NCBI RefSeq assembly: GCF_000284595.1
Contig: NC_017671.1
Span: 62,001-126,000 of the forward strand
Source: Stenotrophomonas maltophilia D457
Lineage (GTDB): Bacteria; Pseudomonadota; Gammaproteobacteria; Xanthomonadales; Xanthomonadaceae
Length of the DNA: 64,000 nucleotides
Direction of reading: 5' to 3'
This document shows positions 33,063-42,050 of the stretch, one piece after another. The stretch's first letter is position 1. Each line of letters begins with the position of its first letter. The position numbers were made by a program, and so were the translations under genes. The notes under the pieces are model-generated. The model was not told where the DNA came from. It saw nothing but the letters and a program-made list of their open reading frames with translations, and did no database searches.

Positions 33063-34085
33063 TTACTGCCCGACCAGCGCCAGTGTTTCGCGCTCGCGCT
33101 GCTCCTCGCGCACCAGTCGCTGCAGCAGCAGGGCCAGGGTGACCACGTCCTGATGGTTGTGGTCGGCCACCCGACGCAGGTTCACCGCATCGCCGCCGCG
33201 CAGGAAACGCAGCCATGCGCCCGGGGCTTCGGAGCCAGGCAGGTCATCCTCGCGCACCACGCGCAGCAGCTGGCGCTCAATGGTGGACAGCTTGCAGTTC
33301 TCCCACGTGCCGCGATAGCGGCGGCGGGTCGGGTAGAGCAGGTCGACGTGATCCAGCGCGCTGATCGGGCAACGCTGGCGGGCCAGCCGGTAGCGCGTCT
33401 TCAGCAGCGGCGCATCGTAGCTGCGCCCGTTGTAGCTGCAGAACACGGTGGACGGCTGCAGCCAGCGGGCGAAGGTGGCCAGCATCGCGTCCTCGGCGGC
33501 CATCGTCGACATCAGCAACTGGCGGATGCGCAGGCCTTCGCCACGCTGCGGGCACACATGCCAGTCGGCGGCGCCGATCATGAAGGCGCGGGTGCCAGTG
33601 CCGCCGGCCAGGCCGGTGGTCTCGGTATCGAAGAACAGCAGGTCGCGCGCGGCGACGTGCTCGTGCTCGCGCCTGGCGAAAGCCAGGGAAAGCGGTTCCG
33701 CGGGAATCGATTGCGGCTGCAGCGACTCGATCAGGAACAGTCCCGGCGCGATTTCCTCGCCGGGGAGCTGGCGATCCTGGGCACTGGCGCGTGCCGGTGC
33801 GGCTCCACCACGCGAGCGCAGGCCGAGCAGGCGGTGCAGGCTGCCCACTTCCGGTCGACGCAACGGTGCGGCGGCCGTCACAGGCGCGGCAGCGCCGGTC
33901 GGCTTGTGGCGGATTTCCTGTTCGACCCAGGCGAACACCGAGCGCTCCGCCGGTGGCTGCCGTGCATCGTTGGCGGCTACCGGGGCCGGCGCCGGGGGGG
34001 GCGGCTCGGGTGCCACCGGCGTGACCGCTTTCGGGTCGCCGGCCTGCTTCCGCAGCAGGCGCAGCTTGTCCAGGCTCAGGCTCAC
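33063..34085 (-). CDS. mrfB: MrfB/YprB-like ribonuclease H-fold exonuclease
   Basis: A 340-residue protein. After a Pro-rich region (to about residue 50) and a linker, the DEDD-type exonuclease begins at FFDTETTGLAGGTG. It continues with FCSYNGRSYDAPLLKTR, HVDLLYPTRR and the final acidic box HNHQDVVTLALLL. In Bacillus, MrfB works with helicase MrfA in mitomycin C lesion repair. Here the GTG start at 34085 overlaps the helicase stop by 4 nt, giving the same pair in one operon. Function by homology only. Confidence 0.82.
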   Translation of the reverse strand: MSLSLDKLRLLRKQAGDPKAVTPVAPEPPPPAPAPVAANDARQPPAERSVFAWVEQEIRHKPTGAAAPVTAAAPLRRPEVGSLHRLLGLRSRGGAAPARASAQDRQLPGEEIAPGLFLIESLQPQSIPAEPLSLAFARREHEHVAARDLLFFDTETTGLAGGTGTRAFMIGAADWHVCPQRGEGLRIRQLLMSTMAAEDAMLATFARWLQPSTVFCSYNGRSYDAPLLKTRYRLARQRCPISALDHVDLLYPTRRRYRGTWENCKLSTIERQLLRVVREDDLPGSEAPGAWLRFLRGGDAVNLRRVADHNHQDVVTLALLLQRLVREEQRERETLALVGQ

Positions 34086-36571
34086 GGTGCCAGCAGCTCC
34101 ATCGGCTCGCGCGTGGTCACCACCACGTCGCGCACGTGCTGGCAGGCTTCTGCGTCGAACAGGTCGAGCACGCGCAGCGCCAGCGCGCGCGGCGAGGTTT
34201 CATCTTCCTCCTGTGCAGCCAGCACCGGGCCGACACAGGCCGGGCAACCGGCCTTGCAGTCGCAACGCTGCACCAGTTCGCGCGCGCGCTGCACCAGCTC
34301 GGCCTGGCGCTGCCACAGCGGCTCGCTCAGGCCAACGCCGCCAGGAAAGTTGTCGTACAGATAAACGGTCGGCACGAACTCCTGCAGCAGCTCCACCGCG
34401 CCAGGGTCGCCTTCGCTGCCGCGCAGCTGGCCACGGCCGCTCTGGTCGGCGATCGCGAACCAGGCACCATCGCCGTTGCCGACTGACTTCTGCAGATCGC
34501 GCGCATCGGCCATCACCGCCACGGTGGCGACGATGTGCAGGGCATACGCGGCGCCAAGGAAGCCATCCAGCGCATCCTGCTTGCTGGCGAACGCGCGCAG
34601 CAGCAGCGCCTGCGGCAGCTGCCACCACACCGCAGTGGTGTGCAGTTCCTGGTCGGGCAGGTTAACCGGCCCATAGCCGATGTTCTCGTGGGTGTAATAG
34701 CGGATCTTCTTGTAGCCGGCCACGCGACGCACCACGTGCACTTCGCCATGGTGCGAATCGCCACGGCCGGCCACGCCACCGTCGAAACGGTCCAGCACCT
34801 TGAGCTTGGTGAAGTCGATGCTGTCGGTGTAGTAATCCACATGGGTGCGGGTGACATAGGCCTTGCGGCCGTCCCAGTCCAGCGTCTCCACCTGGTAGGG
34901 CGTGGACTGCACCATGTGGATGGCGCCTTCGTACAGGGTGAGTGCGGCGGCGGAATAATCGACCTCGGCGATGATCTGCTGGCGGCCGTCGCTGCGGTCG
35001 ACCACCACGAAGTTGCCGTCGGCCACCGCGCGCAGGCTCACCGCGTTGGCCGGATAGCTGTCGGCGATCCATTCCCAGCGCTCGCCTTCGCGGTGGATGA
35101 CTTCGGTTTCGGCCAGCGCTTCCAGGAACACTTCCGGATCGATCGGGCCGAAGCCATCGCCAACCCGGAACGGCAGTTCGAAGGCTGCGCAGCGGATGTG
35201 GTCGAACAGGATCAGCGGCTGGTCAGGTGCAATGCGTGCATGTTCGGGCGAGGCCTCGGCGAAGAAGTCCGGATGCCGCACCACGTACTGGTCCAGCGGC
35301 TGCGAGCTGGCCACCATCACCCCCAGCGCGGGCTGCTGGCGGCGACCGGCGCGGCCGAAGCGCTGCCAGGTGGCGGCCACGCTGCCGGGATAGCCATTGA
35401 GAATGACCACGTCCAGGCTGCCGATATCCACGCCCAGTTCCAGCGCCGACGTGCTGACGATGCCGTCGATGTTGCCGGCGCGCATCGCACGCTCGGTCTC
35501 GCGGCGCTCGGTGGGCAGGTAGCCGCCACGGTAGGCGCGGATGCGCGGCGGCTTGCGCGGGTCGTGGTCGAAGATGTCCTTCAGGTACTTGGTCAGCACT
35601 TCGACCATCAACCGGGTCTGCGCGAACACCAGGGTCTTCAGCCCGGACTTGATCGCGATGCGCGCGATGCGGTTGCTCTGCGAGCGTGCCGAGGCGCGCA
35701 GGCCCAGGTCCGGATTGATCACCGGCGGGTTCCACAGCAGTACCTGTTTCGGTCCGCTGGGCGCACCGGATTCGGTGATCGCGGTGACCGGTGCCTCGAT
35801 CAACGCCTCGGCATGCGCCTGCGGATTGCCGATGGTGGCCGAGCACAGGATGAACTGCGGTTGCACGCCGTAGAACGCGCAGATGCGCTTGAGCCGGCGC
35901 AGCACGTTGGTGACGTGGCTGCCGAACACGCCGCGGTAGGTGTGTACTTCGTCGATGACGATGTAGCGCAGGTTCTCGAAGAACTGCGCCCACTTGGTGT
36001 GATGCGGCAGGATCGCCTGGTGCAGCATGTCCGGGTTGGACACCACGATGTCGCCATGCAGGCGGATCGCCTGGCGCGCATCACCTGGGGTATCGCCATC
36101 GAAGGTGAAGGCCTTGACGCCCAGATCGCCGGCACGGTTGAGTTCCAGCAGCTCGGCCACCTGGTCCTGTGCCAGCGCCTTGGTCGGGAACAGGTACAGC
36201 GCCTTGGCCTTGTCCTGCATCGCCGCGCTGACCACGGGCAGGGTGTAGCACAGCGACTTGCCGCTGGCGGTGGGGGTGACGATGGCCACGTGCTCACCAC
36301 GCTGGCTGGCCTCCCAGGCCTCGGCCTGGTGGCTGTAGAGCTGCTCGATGCCGCGTGCCTTCAGGGCCGCGGCCAGGGCCGGCGGTACCGCATCGGGAAT
36401 GGGGGCGTAGCGGCCCTCGCGGCCGGGAATGGCAAAGCTGCCGGTGATGCGGTCCTGGTAGCGGCGCTGCAGGCGCGCGCTGAGCAGGGCGCCGTCACGG
36501 GCGGGCAGGCCATCGCGGGTGGCGAGCTTCTGCTCGGCATCGGCGGTGCGCTTGGCGAGTTCGTAAGCCAT
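34082..36571 (-). CDS. mrfA: MrfA/YprA-like DEAD/DEAH-box helicase with C-terminal Zn/cysteine domain
   Basis: An 829-residue SF2 helicase. Visible motifs: LYSHQAEAW (Q-like), TPTASGKS (Walker A), DEVH (motif II), SATI (III), and STSALELGVDIG and QRFGRAGR (V and VI). The C-terminus (DUF1998-type) has CDCKAGCPACVGP, a four-cysteine metal site characteristic of YprA/MrfA. The start is ATG 36571 (MAYELAKRTADAEQ). The overlapping exonuclease gene downstream completes the mrfAB module. It is divergent from the small secreted protein at 36784. Confidence 0.9.
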   Translation of the reverse strand: MAYELAKRTADAEQKLATRDGLPARDGALLSARLQRRYQDRITGSFAIPGREGRYAPIPDAVPPALAAALKARGIEQLYSHQAEAWEASQRGEHVAIVTPTASGKSLCYTLPVVSAAMQDKAKALYLFPTKALAQDQVAELLELNRAGDLGVKAFTFDGDTPGDARQAIRLHGDIVVSNPDMLHQAILPHHTKWAQFFENLRYIVIDEVHTYRGVFGSHVTNVLRRLKRICAFYGVQPQFILCSATIGNPQAHAEALIEAPVTAITESGAPSGPKQVLLWNPPVINPDLGLRASARSQSNRIARIAIKSGLKTLVFAQTRLMVEVLTKYLKDIFDHDPRKPPRIRAYRGGYLPTERRETERAMRAGNIDGIVSTSALELGVDIGSLDVVILNGYPGSVAATWQRFGRAGRRQQPALGVMVASSQPLDQYVVRHPDFFAEASPEHARIAPDQPLILFDHIRCAAFELPFRVGDGFGPIDPEVFLEALAETEVIHREGERWEWIADSYPANAVSLRAVADGNFVVVDRSDGRQQIIAEVDYSAAALTLYEGAIHMVQSTPYQVETLDWDGRKAYVTRTHVDYYTDSIDFTKLKVLDRFDGGVAGRGDSHHGEVHVVRRVAGYKKIRYYTHENIGYGPVNLPDQELHTTAVWWQLPQALLLRAFASKQDALDGFLGAAYALHIVATVAVMADARDLQKSVGNGDGAWFAIADQSGRGQLRGSEGDPGAVELLQEFVPTVYLYDNFPGGVGLSEPLWQRQAELVQRARELVQRCDCKAGCPACVGPVLAAQEEDETSPRALALRVLDLFDAEACQHVRDVVVTTREPMELLAP

Positions 36572-36783
36572 GGAAAGTGGAGCCGGGACGGATTGCGAGG
36601 GGTCACATGGCACCACATCCACGTCTCAGGATGTGAGACATCGCACACGGAGGGCGTGAACCGTTCAGTGCTCGCGTCCCGTGGCGCCGCCGCATCTCCC
36701 CTGGCTGAACAGCTGCCAGTGCAGCAACGAAATCTGAAGCCGGCATCCGTATCCTTGGGCGCTGGACGCAACCAACAGGGCGG

Positions 36784-37302
36784 ATGGCTGTGGCACGACG
36801 TGGAACGCAGGGAGCACTCCTGGCCGGCATGCTGCTGGCCGGCATCGCGCAGGCGCAGCAGGCCGCGCCGGTGTCGGTGCCCGATCCTGCACCCGTTCCC
36901 CCTGCTGATGCCCCGGCAGCAGCCACCGCGCCGATCTCCACCGCCCTGCCGCAGGACAACGTCACCACCCTCGGCGAGGTGCGTGCACTCAAGCCCGACG
37001 ACGAGCCGTTGGACCTGTACCGCTTCAAGAACCCGGTGAAGTTCGGCGACAACCGCTTCAGCCGCGACTGGAGCGAGCCACCGTCACCGGAGCAGGTCAG
37101 CATGGGCGGCGGCTACATCATGATGGGCGTGGTCAAGGGCGTGCTGGCGGCGGGTCGGGGCCTGAACAAGCTCACCGGTGGCCCCGACCAGATCCAGTCC
37201 GCCATCGCCCGGCCACCGCCTGAGCTCAGTCCCGAACAGCGGCAGCGTGCGCTGCGGTTCTCCCAGCAGCAGGATGCCGGTGATGCACCGCCGGTGAAGT
37301 AG
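36784..37302 (+). CDS. Hypothetical exported protein
   Basis: A 172-residue protein with a signal-like N-terminus (AGMLLAGIAQAQ) and a Pro/Ala-rich segment. The conserved-looking middle is NVTTLGEVRALKPDD, YRFKNPVKFGDNRFSRDW, followed by GGGYIMMGVVKGVLAAGRGLNKLTGG. The C-terminus is Gln/Pro-rich. I do not recognise a family. It lies 40 bp upstream of another small exported protein. Confidence 0.7.
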   Translation: MAVARRGTQGALLAGMLLAGIAQAQQAAPVSVPDPAPVPPADAPAAATAPISTALPQDNVTTLGEVRALKPDDEPLDLYRFKNPVKFGDNRFSRDWSEPPSPEQVSMGGGYIMMGVVKGVLAAGRGLNKLTGGPDQIQSAIARPPPELSPEQRQRALRFSQQQDAGDAPPVK

Positions 37303-37342
37303 GCCGGTATATCCTGCCGGTTCCTCAACCGATAGCGCTGCC

Positions 37343-38017
37343 ATGTTCCTGCGTTCGTTCTGCCTGCTGGCTGCATTGCTGCCCGCGTCCGCCTTTGCTG
37401 CCGGCATCGCCGGTGATGGCGCGTGCCGCAATGGCGCGTTCCCCTCCGAACAGAGCCGGTTCGCGCTGGCGCGGGTGGTCGACGCACCGCGCCTGTATCT
37501 GCTCGGCGACATGGACGGGTGCCCCGCCAAGGGCGAACCGGCCTGCCGCCAGCGCAGCTATGTGGTCAACGGCGATACGGTGGTGACCGGTCGCGACCTT
37601 GGCCGCTACCGCTGTGCGTTCTTCCCGAACAAGGTGGGCGGCAGCGCCGGCTGGGTGGACCGCAGCAAGCTGCAGCCGTTGCCGGTGGCCGTGCCAACGC
37701 TGCAGGACTGGGTGGGCCACTGGAAAGACGGCGACAACGGCCTGCGCATCACCGTGCAGGGTGGACAACTGCATGTGGATGGCGACGCCTACTGGCCTTC
37801 TGCCAACCCCACGCCGGAACAGCGCCCGTATGGCCCGAACATGGGCCAGGTGGAAGCGCGCGCGACGCCGCGTGGTGCTGATGTCGAGTTCGTCGAGGAC
37901 ACGTGCCGGGTGCGCGTGCACTCGCTGGGCGAGGTGCTGATCGTGGCCGACAACAGCGAATGCGGTGGCATGAACGTGCGCTTCAACGGCGTGTACCGGC
38001 GCGCGGGGAAACGCTGA
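37343..38017 (+). CDS. Hypothetical exported protein with SH3-like segment
   Basis: A 224-residue protein with a clear signal peptide (LLAALLPASAFA). The first half contains YVVNGDTVVTGRDLGRYRCAFF and GWVDRSKLQPL, reminiscent of a bacterial SH3 domain. The second half (DWVGHWKDGDNGLRITVQGG) is beta-rich and ends in MNVRFNGVYRR. Several cysteines (CRN, DGCP, ACRQ, RCAF, TCRV, ECGG) are consistent with periplasmic disulfides. Function unknown. Confidence 0.75.
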   Translation: MFLRSFCLLAALLPASAFAAGIAGDGACRNGAFPSEQSRFALARVVDAPRLYLLGDMDGCPAKGEPACRQRSYVVNGDTVVTGRDLGRYRCAFFPNKVGGSAGWVDRSKLQPLPVAVPTLQDWVGHWKDGDNGLRITVQGGQLHVDGDAYWPSANPTPEQRPYGPNMGQVEARATPRGADVEFVEDTCRVRVHSLGEVLIVADNSECGGMNVRFNGVYRRAGKR

Positions 38018-38033
38018 AGGACGCATGACGGAG

Positions 38034-38072
38034 GGGGTCAGAGCCCTGTCGTGGGCGAAAGGGATCCGACCC
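38034..38072. terminator. GGGGTCAGA-type palindrome between convergent genes
   Basis: An imperfect inverted repeat GGGGTCAGAGCCC...GGGATCCGACCC. It fills the 59-bp gap between two convergent genes, so a bidirectional terminator role is plausible. It belongs to the same repeat family as 6715. Confidence 0.6.
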
Positions 38073-38076
38073 AGGG

Positions 38077-39885
38077 TCAGCGCCGCCGCTCCAGCCACCA
38101 CAGCAGCGAGGCGCACACCGTGAACGCCAGCCACCAGGGCCAGCGCGAGCCCGGCACGGGCTGCATCATCGCCGTGTTCGTCGGCCCGCTGACGGCCAGC
38201 GCCCGCGTGGTTGCATCGATCATCGCCTGCTGGTGCAGTGCAGGTGCGGCCTTCGGGTCGAACACATAGCGCCAGACCGTGGTGTCGCCGTGCTGCAGGC
38301 GCTGCCAACCCGCCTCGCGCGGCCACCAGCCGGCGCAGCGCAGGGTCGACGTTGCGCCGTCGACGATCAGGGGCACGCTGTCTCCGCGCGCGTTGAAGAC
38401 CTGCAGTGGCGCCTGCACGCCGCACAGCGCCTGCCGTTCGCCCGCCCAGCCGAGCGTCTGCGGCGACCACAGCGCATCACCGCTGCCCTGCGCGCGCGCC
38501 AGCGTGGCGACGACGCTGCTCCAGAGTTCACCGTGGCGATCATCGCGTCCGGCCAGCACCCAGCGCCAGCTGTCGGTGATCGGCAGCAGGCCGATGCGAC
38601 CCTTGCCGGCAGCGCGCCAGCCGCCGACGGCCTTGCCCGACCCATCCCGCAGCAGGGCGTTGCTGCCTGGCGCCTGCAGCGCCAGTGCTTCCAGCGCGGG
38701 CAGGGGCGCACTGTGCGAGCTGCGGTCAGCCTCCTCGCCGTAGCCGGTCGGCAGCGTTCCGGCGGCGAGCGGGCCGCGTCGTGCGGCGAGGACCGCGCTG
38801 TCGCCATCGCCGGGAAGTTCGAGGGCGTGGCTGCTGCCATCGCCCTGCACTGGCAGGCCCAGATCGCGGAGGCGCTGGCGCGCGCCGGCTGCAGGTGCGC
38901 CTGCACTGCGCAACAGAACGCCAAGGCCGTCACGCAACGCCTGCCGCACGGCAGCCAGCTGGCCGGCACTCAATGCGGTCAGGCTGCGCTCGTCCAGCAG
39001 CAACAGATCGCTGCGCGCGAGTGACGCTGCATCCAGCGCGACCGCGCCATCCCCCACGCTGACACCTGCCCCGGTATCGGCCTGTACCTGCACGCGGATG
39101 CCGGTATCGGCGGCCCAGCGGCGCAGGTACTTCAGCTCCGGGCCCGGCGCACTGGCACGCACCAGCATGCGCAGCGGTGCCGCCGGCAGGGTCTGCTGCG
39201 GTACCGGCGCGCTGTCCACCACATGACCGCCGGCATCGAGCAGGCGCAGCTGGAACACGCTGCGGCCCTCGGCGCGGGCGATGCCGCTGAGCTGCACGTG
39301 ACCGTCCTCGGCAACGTCCACGCGATCGACCACGCTGTCGGCGGGGTCAAGCAGTTCCGCCTTGGCCTTGGCGACGCCGCGCGCCTGTGCATGCACGTCG
39401 AAGCGTGCGCCGGGCGCGGTGTCGGCGGGTGGCTGCAGCGCGATCCACCCGCGCGTCGGAGCTACCGGCTGCCAGCGCACGTCGCGTGGCAGTACCGCGT
39501 CGCGGTCACGCGCGACCAGGCCGGCACCGACCAGCGTCAGCGTGGAAGCCGGATGCTGGCGCAGCGCCGTGGCCAGGTCCGGCACGCGCTGGCCCCCAGG
39601 CACATCGGCAGCCTCAGGCAACAGCAGCCGCGGGCCTGCGCTGGCCGGCAACGCGCCGGCCTTGTCGGCATCGATTCCCAGCACGACCAGGCCGACTGCG
39701 GGTTGCTGACCGGTGGGCGGGACCAGGCAGAAGTACAGCAGCGTGGCAGCGATCAGCTGCAGCGCAATCACGATCCACTGGCGGCCACGACGCGCGGCAT
39801 TGCCACGCAGCTGGCGCACGCTGGCGATGACCACGATCAGGACGAGTGCCAGCGCAATCCACAGGTTCACAGCGGAGGCGTTCAT
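38077..39885 (-). CDS. Membrane protein, last gene of the TldD/MoxR operon
   Basis: A 602-residue protein with two N-terminal membrane helices (IALALVLIVVIASV; WIVIALQLIAATLLYFCLV) and one C-terminal helix (WWLAFTVCASLLWWLERRR). The long middle region should be periplasmic. It has beta-sandwich-like parts (VFQLRLLDAGGHVVDSAP) and a GATase-like stretch (DLLLLDERSLTALSAGQLAAVRQALRDGLGVLL), as seen in proteins encoded beside DUF58 and BatA genes. Its ATG overlaps the upstream stop (ATGA). Function unknown. Confidence 0.75.
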   Translation of the reverse strand: MNASAVNLWIALALVLIVVIASVRQLRGNAARRGRQWIVIALQLIAATLLYFCLVPPTGQQPAVGLVVLGIDADKAGALPASAGPRLLLPEAADVPGGQRVPDLATALRQHPASTLTLVGAGLVARDRDAVLPRDVRWQPVAPTRGWIALQPPADTAPGARFDVHAQARGVAKAKAELLDPADSVVDRVDVAEDGHVQLSGIARAEGRSVFQLRLLDAGGHVVDSAPVPQQTLPAAPLRMLVRASAPGPELKYLRRWAADTGIRVQVQADTGAGVSVGDGAVALDAASLARSDLLLLDERSLTALSAGQLAAVRQALRDGLGVLLRSAGAPAAGARQRLRDLGLPVQGDGSSHALELPGDGDSAVLAARRGPLAAGTLPTGYGEEADRSSHSAPLPALEALALQAPGSNALLRDGSGKAVGGWRAAGKGRIGLLPITDSWRWVLAGRDDRHGELWSSVVATLARAQGSGDALWSPQTLGWAGERQALCGVQAPLQVFNARGDSVPLIVDGATSTLRCAGWWPREAGWQRLQHGDTTVWRYVFDPKAAPALHQQAMIDATTRALAVSGPTNTAMMQPVPGSRWPWWLAFTVCASLLWWLERRR

Positions 39886-42050
39886 GGCTGCACCTCCAGC
39901 GCATCAAGGTACCGCTGCCCCATCGCATCGGCGGCGTTGCGCCGCATTGCCTGCGGCAGGGGTCGCTGCAGCGCGCGCCATACCTGTGCGCGCAGGCGCT
40001 GGCGGCAGTCGCGGCAGCCGGGTTCGATGCGCAGCTGCTCGATGGCCGCGGCCAGGTCCAGCGCATCGGGCAGATAGGCGGCGTTGCGCTGCTGCCAGCT
40101 GGCGAGTGCGTCGAGGTCGGGCACGCTGGTGTCATCGCCGAGGCGCTGCCACGCTTCGACGATGGCCGGATCGGGCGGGATGCGGGCGGCCAACGGCAGT
40201 TCACGGCTGGCCAGCCCAGCGCGATCGCCGCCCAGCCGACGGCCTTCATCGATCGGCGGCAGCTCCGGCCCCACCCGCGCCAGATAGATGCGTTCGGCCT
40301 GCTGCACCTGCTTGATGAACCCCAGTGCCTTGTAGGCGAACGGCAGTGCCTGCTCCGGACGGCCCTGGCGCAGCTCGCCTTCGGCCGACCACATCTGGTC
40401 CAGCGCGGCCTTCAGCGTGGCGCGGGTCTGTGGGTCGAGCAGGGTCGCGGCCTCGGCATGGTCGTGGGTGTGGCCGTACTCCGACAGCACATCGGTGGCG
40501 CTGCCGAACACCGGTGGCGCATCGGCATTGGACGCCTTGCCGCCGTGGTCGTGGCCATGCGCGTCGTGCGCACCGGCCTCGGCGCCATGGTCGTGATCGT
40601 GTTCGTCGTCGTGGCCGTCTGCGGTCGGCGCATCGCTGGTGGGCAGGTCGCTGGTCGGCGGTGGCTTCGGTGCACCTTCGCTTTCTTCGCCCAGGAACTG
40701 GCCATAGCGTAGGCGCAGGATGCGCTGGTCGACACCGATCGCATCGCTGCGTTTCACGAAGTCCTCGGCGGCGAGGCTGCGTCGCTGCCGGATCAGCGCT
40801 TCGGCATCGATGATGATCTGCCGCTGGCTGCGGAAATAGGCCGGCAGGGTCTTCTTGATGCGGCCTTCCAGTTCGGCACCGAGTGCAACCTCGGCGCTGG
40901 GCAGGCGCAGGATCACGCTGCTGCTGCGCCCGGTCTGCGGTGTTGGCGCGTGGTTGTCGCGCACTTCCAGCTGGGCGATGACATCGTTGCCCGGTTGCGC
41001 GCCCAGCGCAGCCAGATCAAGCGTGTGGGCGAAACGCCGCGCGGTGGCTTCGCCGCTGCCGGCAAGCGTCACGCTGCGTTTCACGAAGGTGATGTTCTCA
41101 CCGCTGCCCTGGGTGGAGGTGATCGACAGCGTTGCCTGCGCGGCTACGCCATAGTCGTCGGTGGCCTCGAAGCGCAACGACCACTGGCGTTGCCCGGGCG
41201 TGCCCAGCACCAGGCTGGCGGCCGGCTCCAGCACGCGTACGCCGGGCGCGCGGTCGGCGACCACGTCCAGACGATGCAGGTCGGTTCCGGCCAACGCCGG
41301 CTCGCTCACCACGCGGTACAGCACCGGCGTGCGCGCCACATCCTGTGCCTGCCACTGGCCATCATGTTCGTTCAGCGGCAACCGGCGACCATCGTGGAAC
41401 TGCAGCCATGCCTTGTCCGGTGCGCGATCGAAGCGCAACGACCACGACAGCCGGCTGTCGGCGGCGACCTTGGCATCCAGTGCGTTCTGGGTGAGCGTGG
41501 CCTGGCCGGTATAGGCCGGCGCGTCGATGCGCATGCGGGTGGACTGCAGGTGCAGTGGGCCCGCGGCAGCCGTGCTGCCAGGCGCCGACGCACGGGCCGG
41601 CGCGGAGCCGGGGCTGGAACGTGGCCAGCCGAATGCCAGCGCAACGATGGCCAGGCCTGCGATCCAGCACAGCGCCAATGCTCCACGCGGCCAGCGCGAA
41701 CGCAGGTCCGGCATCGCGCGCTCCAGCGTCGCCAGCACATGCGCGCGCTGGCGCTGCTGCAGCGGATTGAGGGTAAGCGCATCGGCAAACAGCAGGTCGG
41801 CACTGTCCTCACTGGCGCCGCTGCCATCGAGCTGGCGCTGCAACCACTGCGGGTCCAGCTGGCGGGAACGTGCCGTGGCGAGCGCTGCGCAGGCAAGCAG
41901 GCCGATGGTGCCGACCACGCAGGCCATATCGAAGCCCGCCAGGCGCAGCGCCAGCACCGTTGCGGCCAGCGCCCACGGCAGGCCCAGCAGCAGGGTGACG
42001 AGCGCACGGCGGCGGCGCGCGTGCTGCCAGGCGAGCTGCAGGGTGATCAT
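39882..42050 (-). CDS. DUF4175-like membrane protein with His/Asp-rich insert
   Basis: A 722-residue protein. ATG 42050 overlaps the upstream stop; the open frame beyond it covers the neighbour. Three hydrophobic segments near the N-terminus (LLLGLPWALAATVLAL; CVVGTIGLLACAALA; ALCWIAGLAIVALAF) precede a large periplasmic region. That region has PAYTGQATLTQ, a DDYGVAAQATL strand typical of DUF4175-like proteins, and LEVRDNHAP. Residues about 478-503 are strikingly metal-ligand-rich (GHDDEHDHDHG, then HDAHGHDHGG), with a second cluster YGHTHDHAE near 525. The C-terminal part is helical. A role in assembly or metal handling is inference. Confidence 0.75.
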   Translation of the reverse strand: MITLQLAWQHARRRRALVTLLLGLPWALAATVLALRLAGFDMACVVGTIGLLACAALATARSRQLDPQWLQRQLDGSGASEDSADLLFADALTLNPLQQRQRAHVLATLERAMPDLRSRWPRGALALCWIAGLAIVALAFGWPRSSPGSAPARASAPGSTAAAGPLHLQSTRMRIDAPAYTGQATLTQNALDAKVAADSRLSWSLRFDRAPDKAWLQFHDGRRLPLNEHDGQWQAQDVARTPVLYRVVSEPALAGTDLHRLDVVADRAPGVRVLEPAASLVLGTPGQRQWSLRFEATDDYGVAAQATLSITSTQGSGENITFVKRSVTLAGSGEATARRFAHTLDLAALGAQPGNDVIAQLEVRDNHAPTPQTGRSSSVILRLPSAEVALGAELEGRIKKTLPAYFRSQRQIIIDAEALIRQRRSLAAEDFVKRSDAIGVDQRILRLRYGQFLGEESEGAPKPPPTSDLPTSDAPTADGHDDEHDHDHGAEAGAHDAHGHDHGGKASNADAPPVFGSATDVLSEYGHTHDHAEAATLLDPQTRATLKAALDQMWSAEGELRQGRPEQALPFAYKALGFIKQVQQAERIYLARVGPELPPIDEGRRLGGDRAGLASRELPLAARIPPDPAIVEAWQRLGDDTSVPDLDALASWQQRNAAYLPDALDLAAAIEQLRIEPGCRDCRQRLRAQVWRALQRPLPQAMRRNAADAMGQRYLDALEVQP

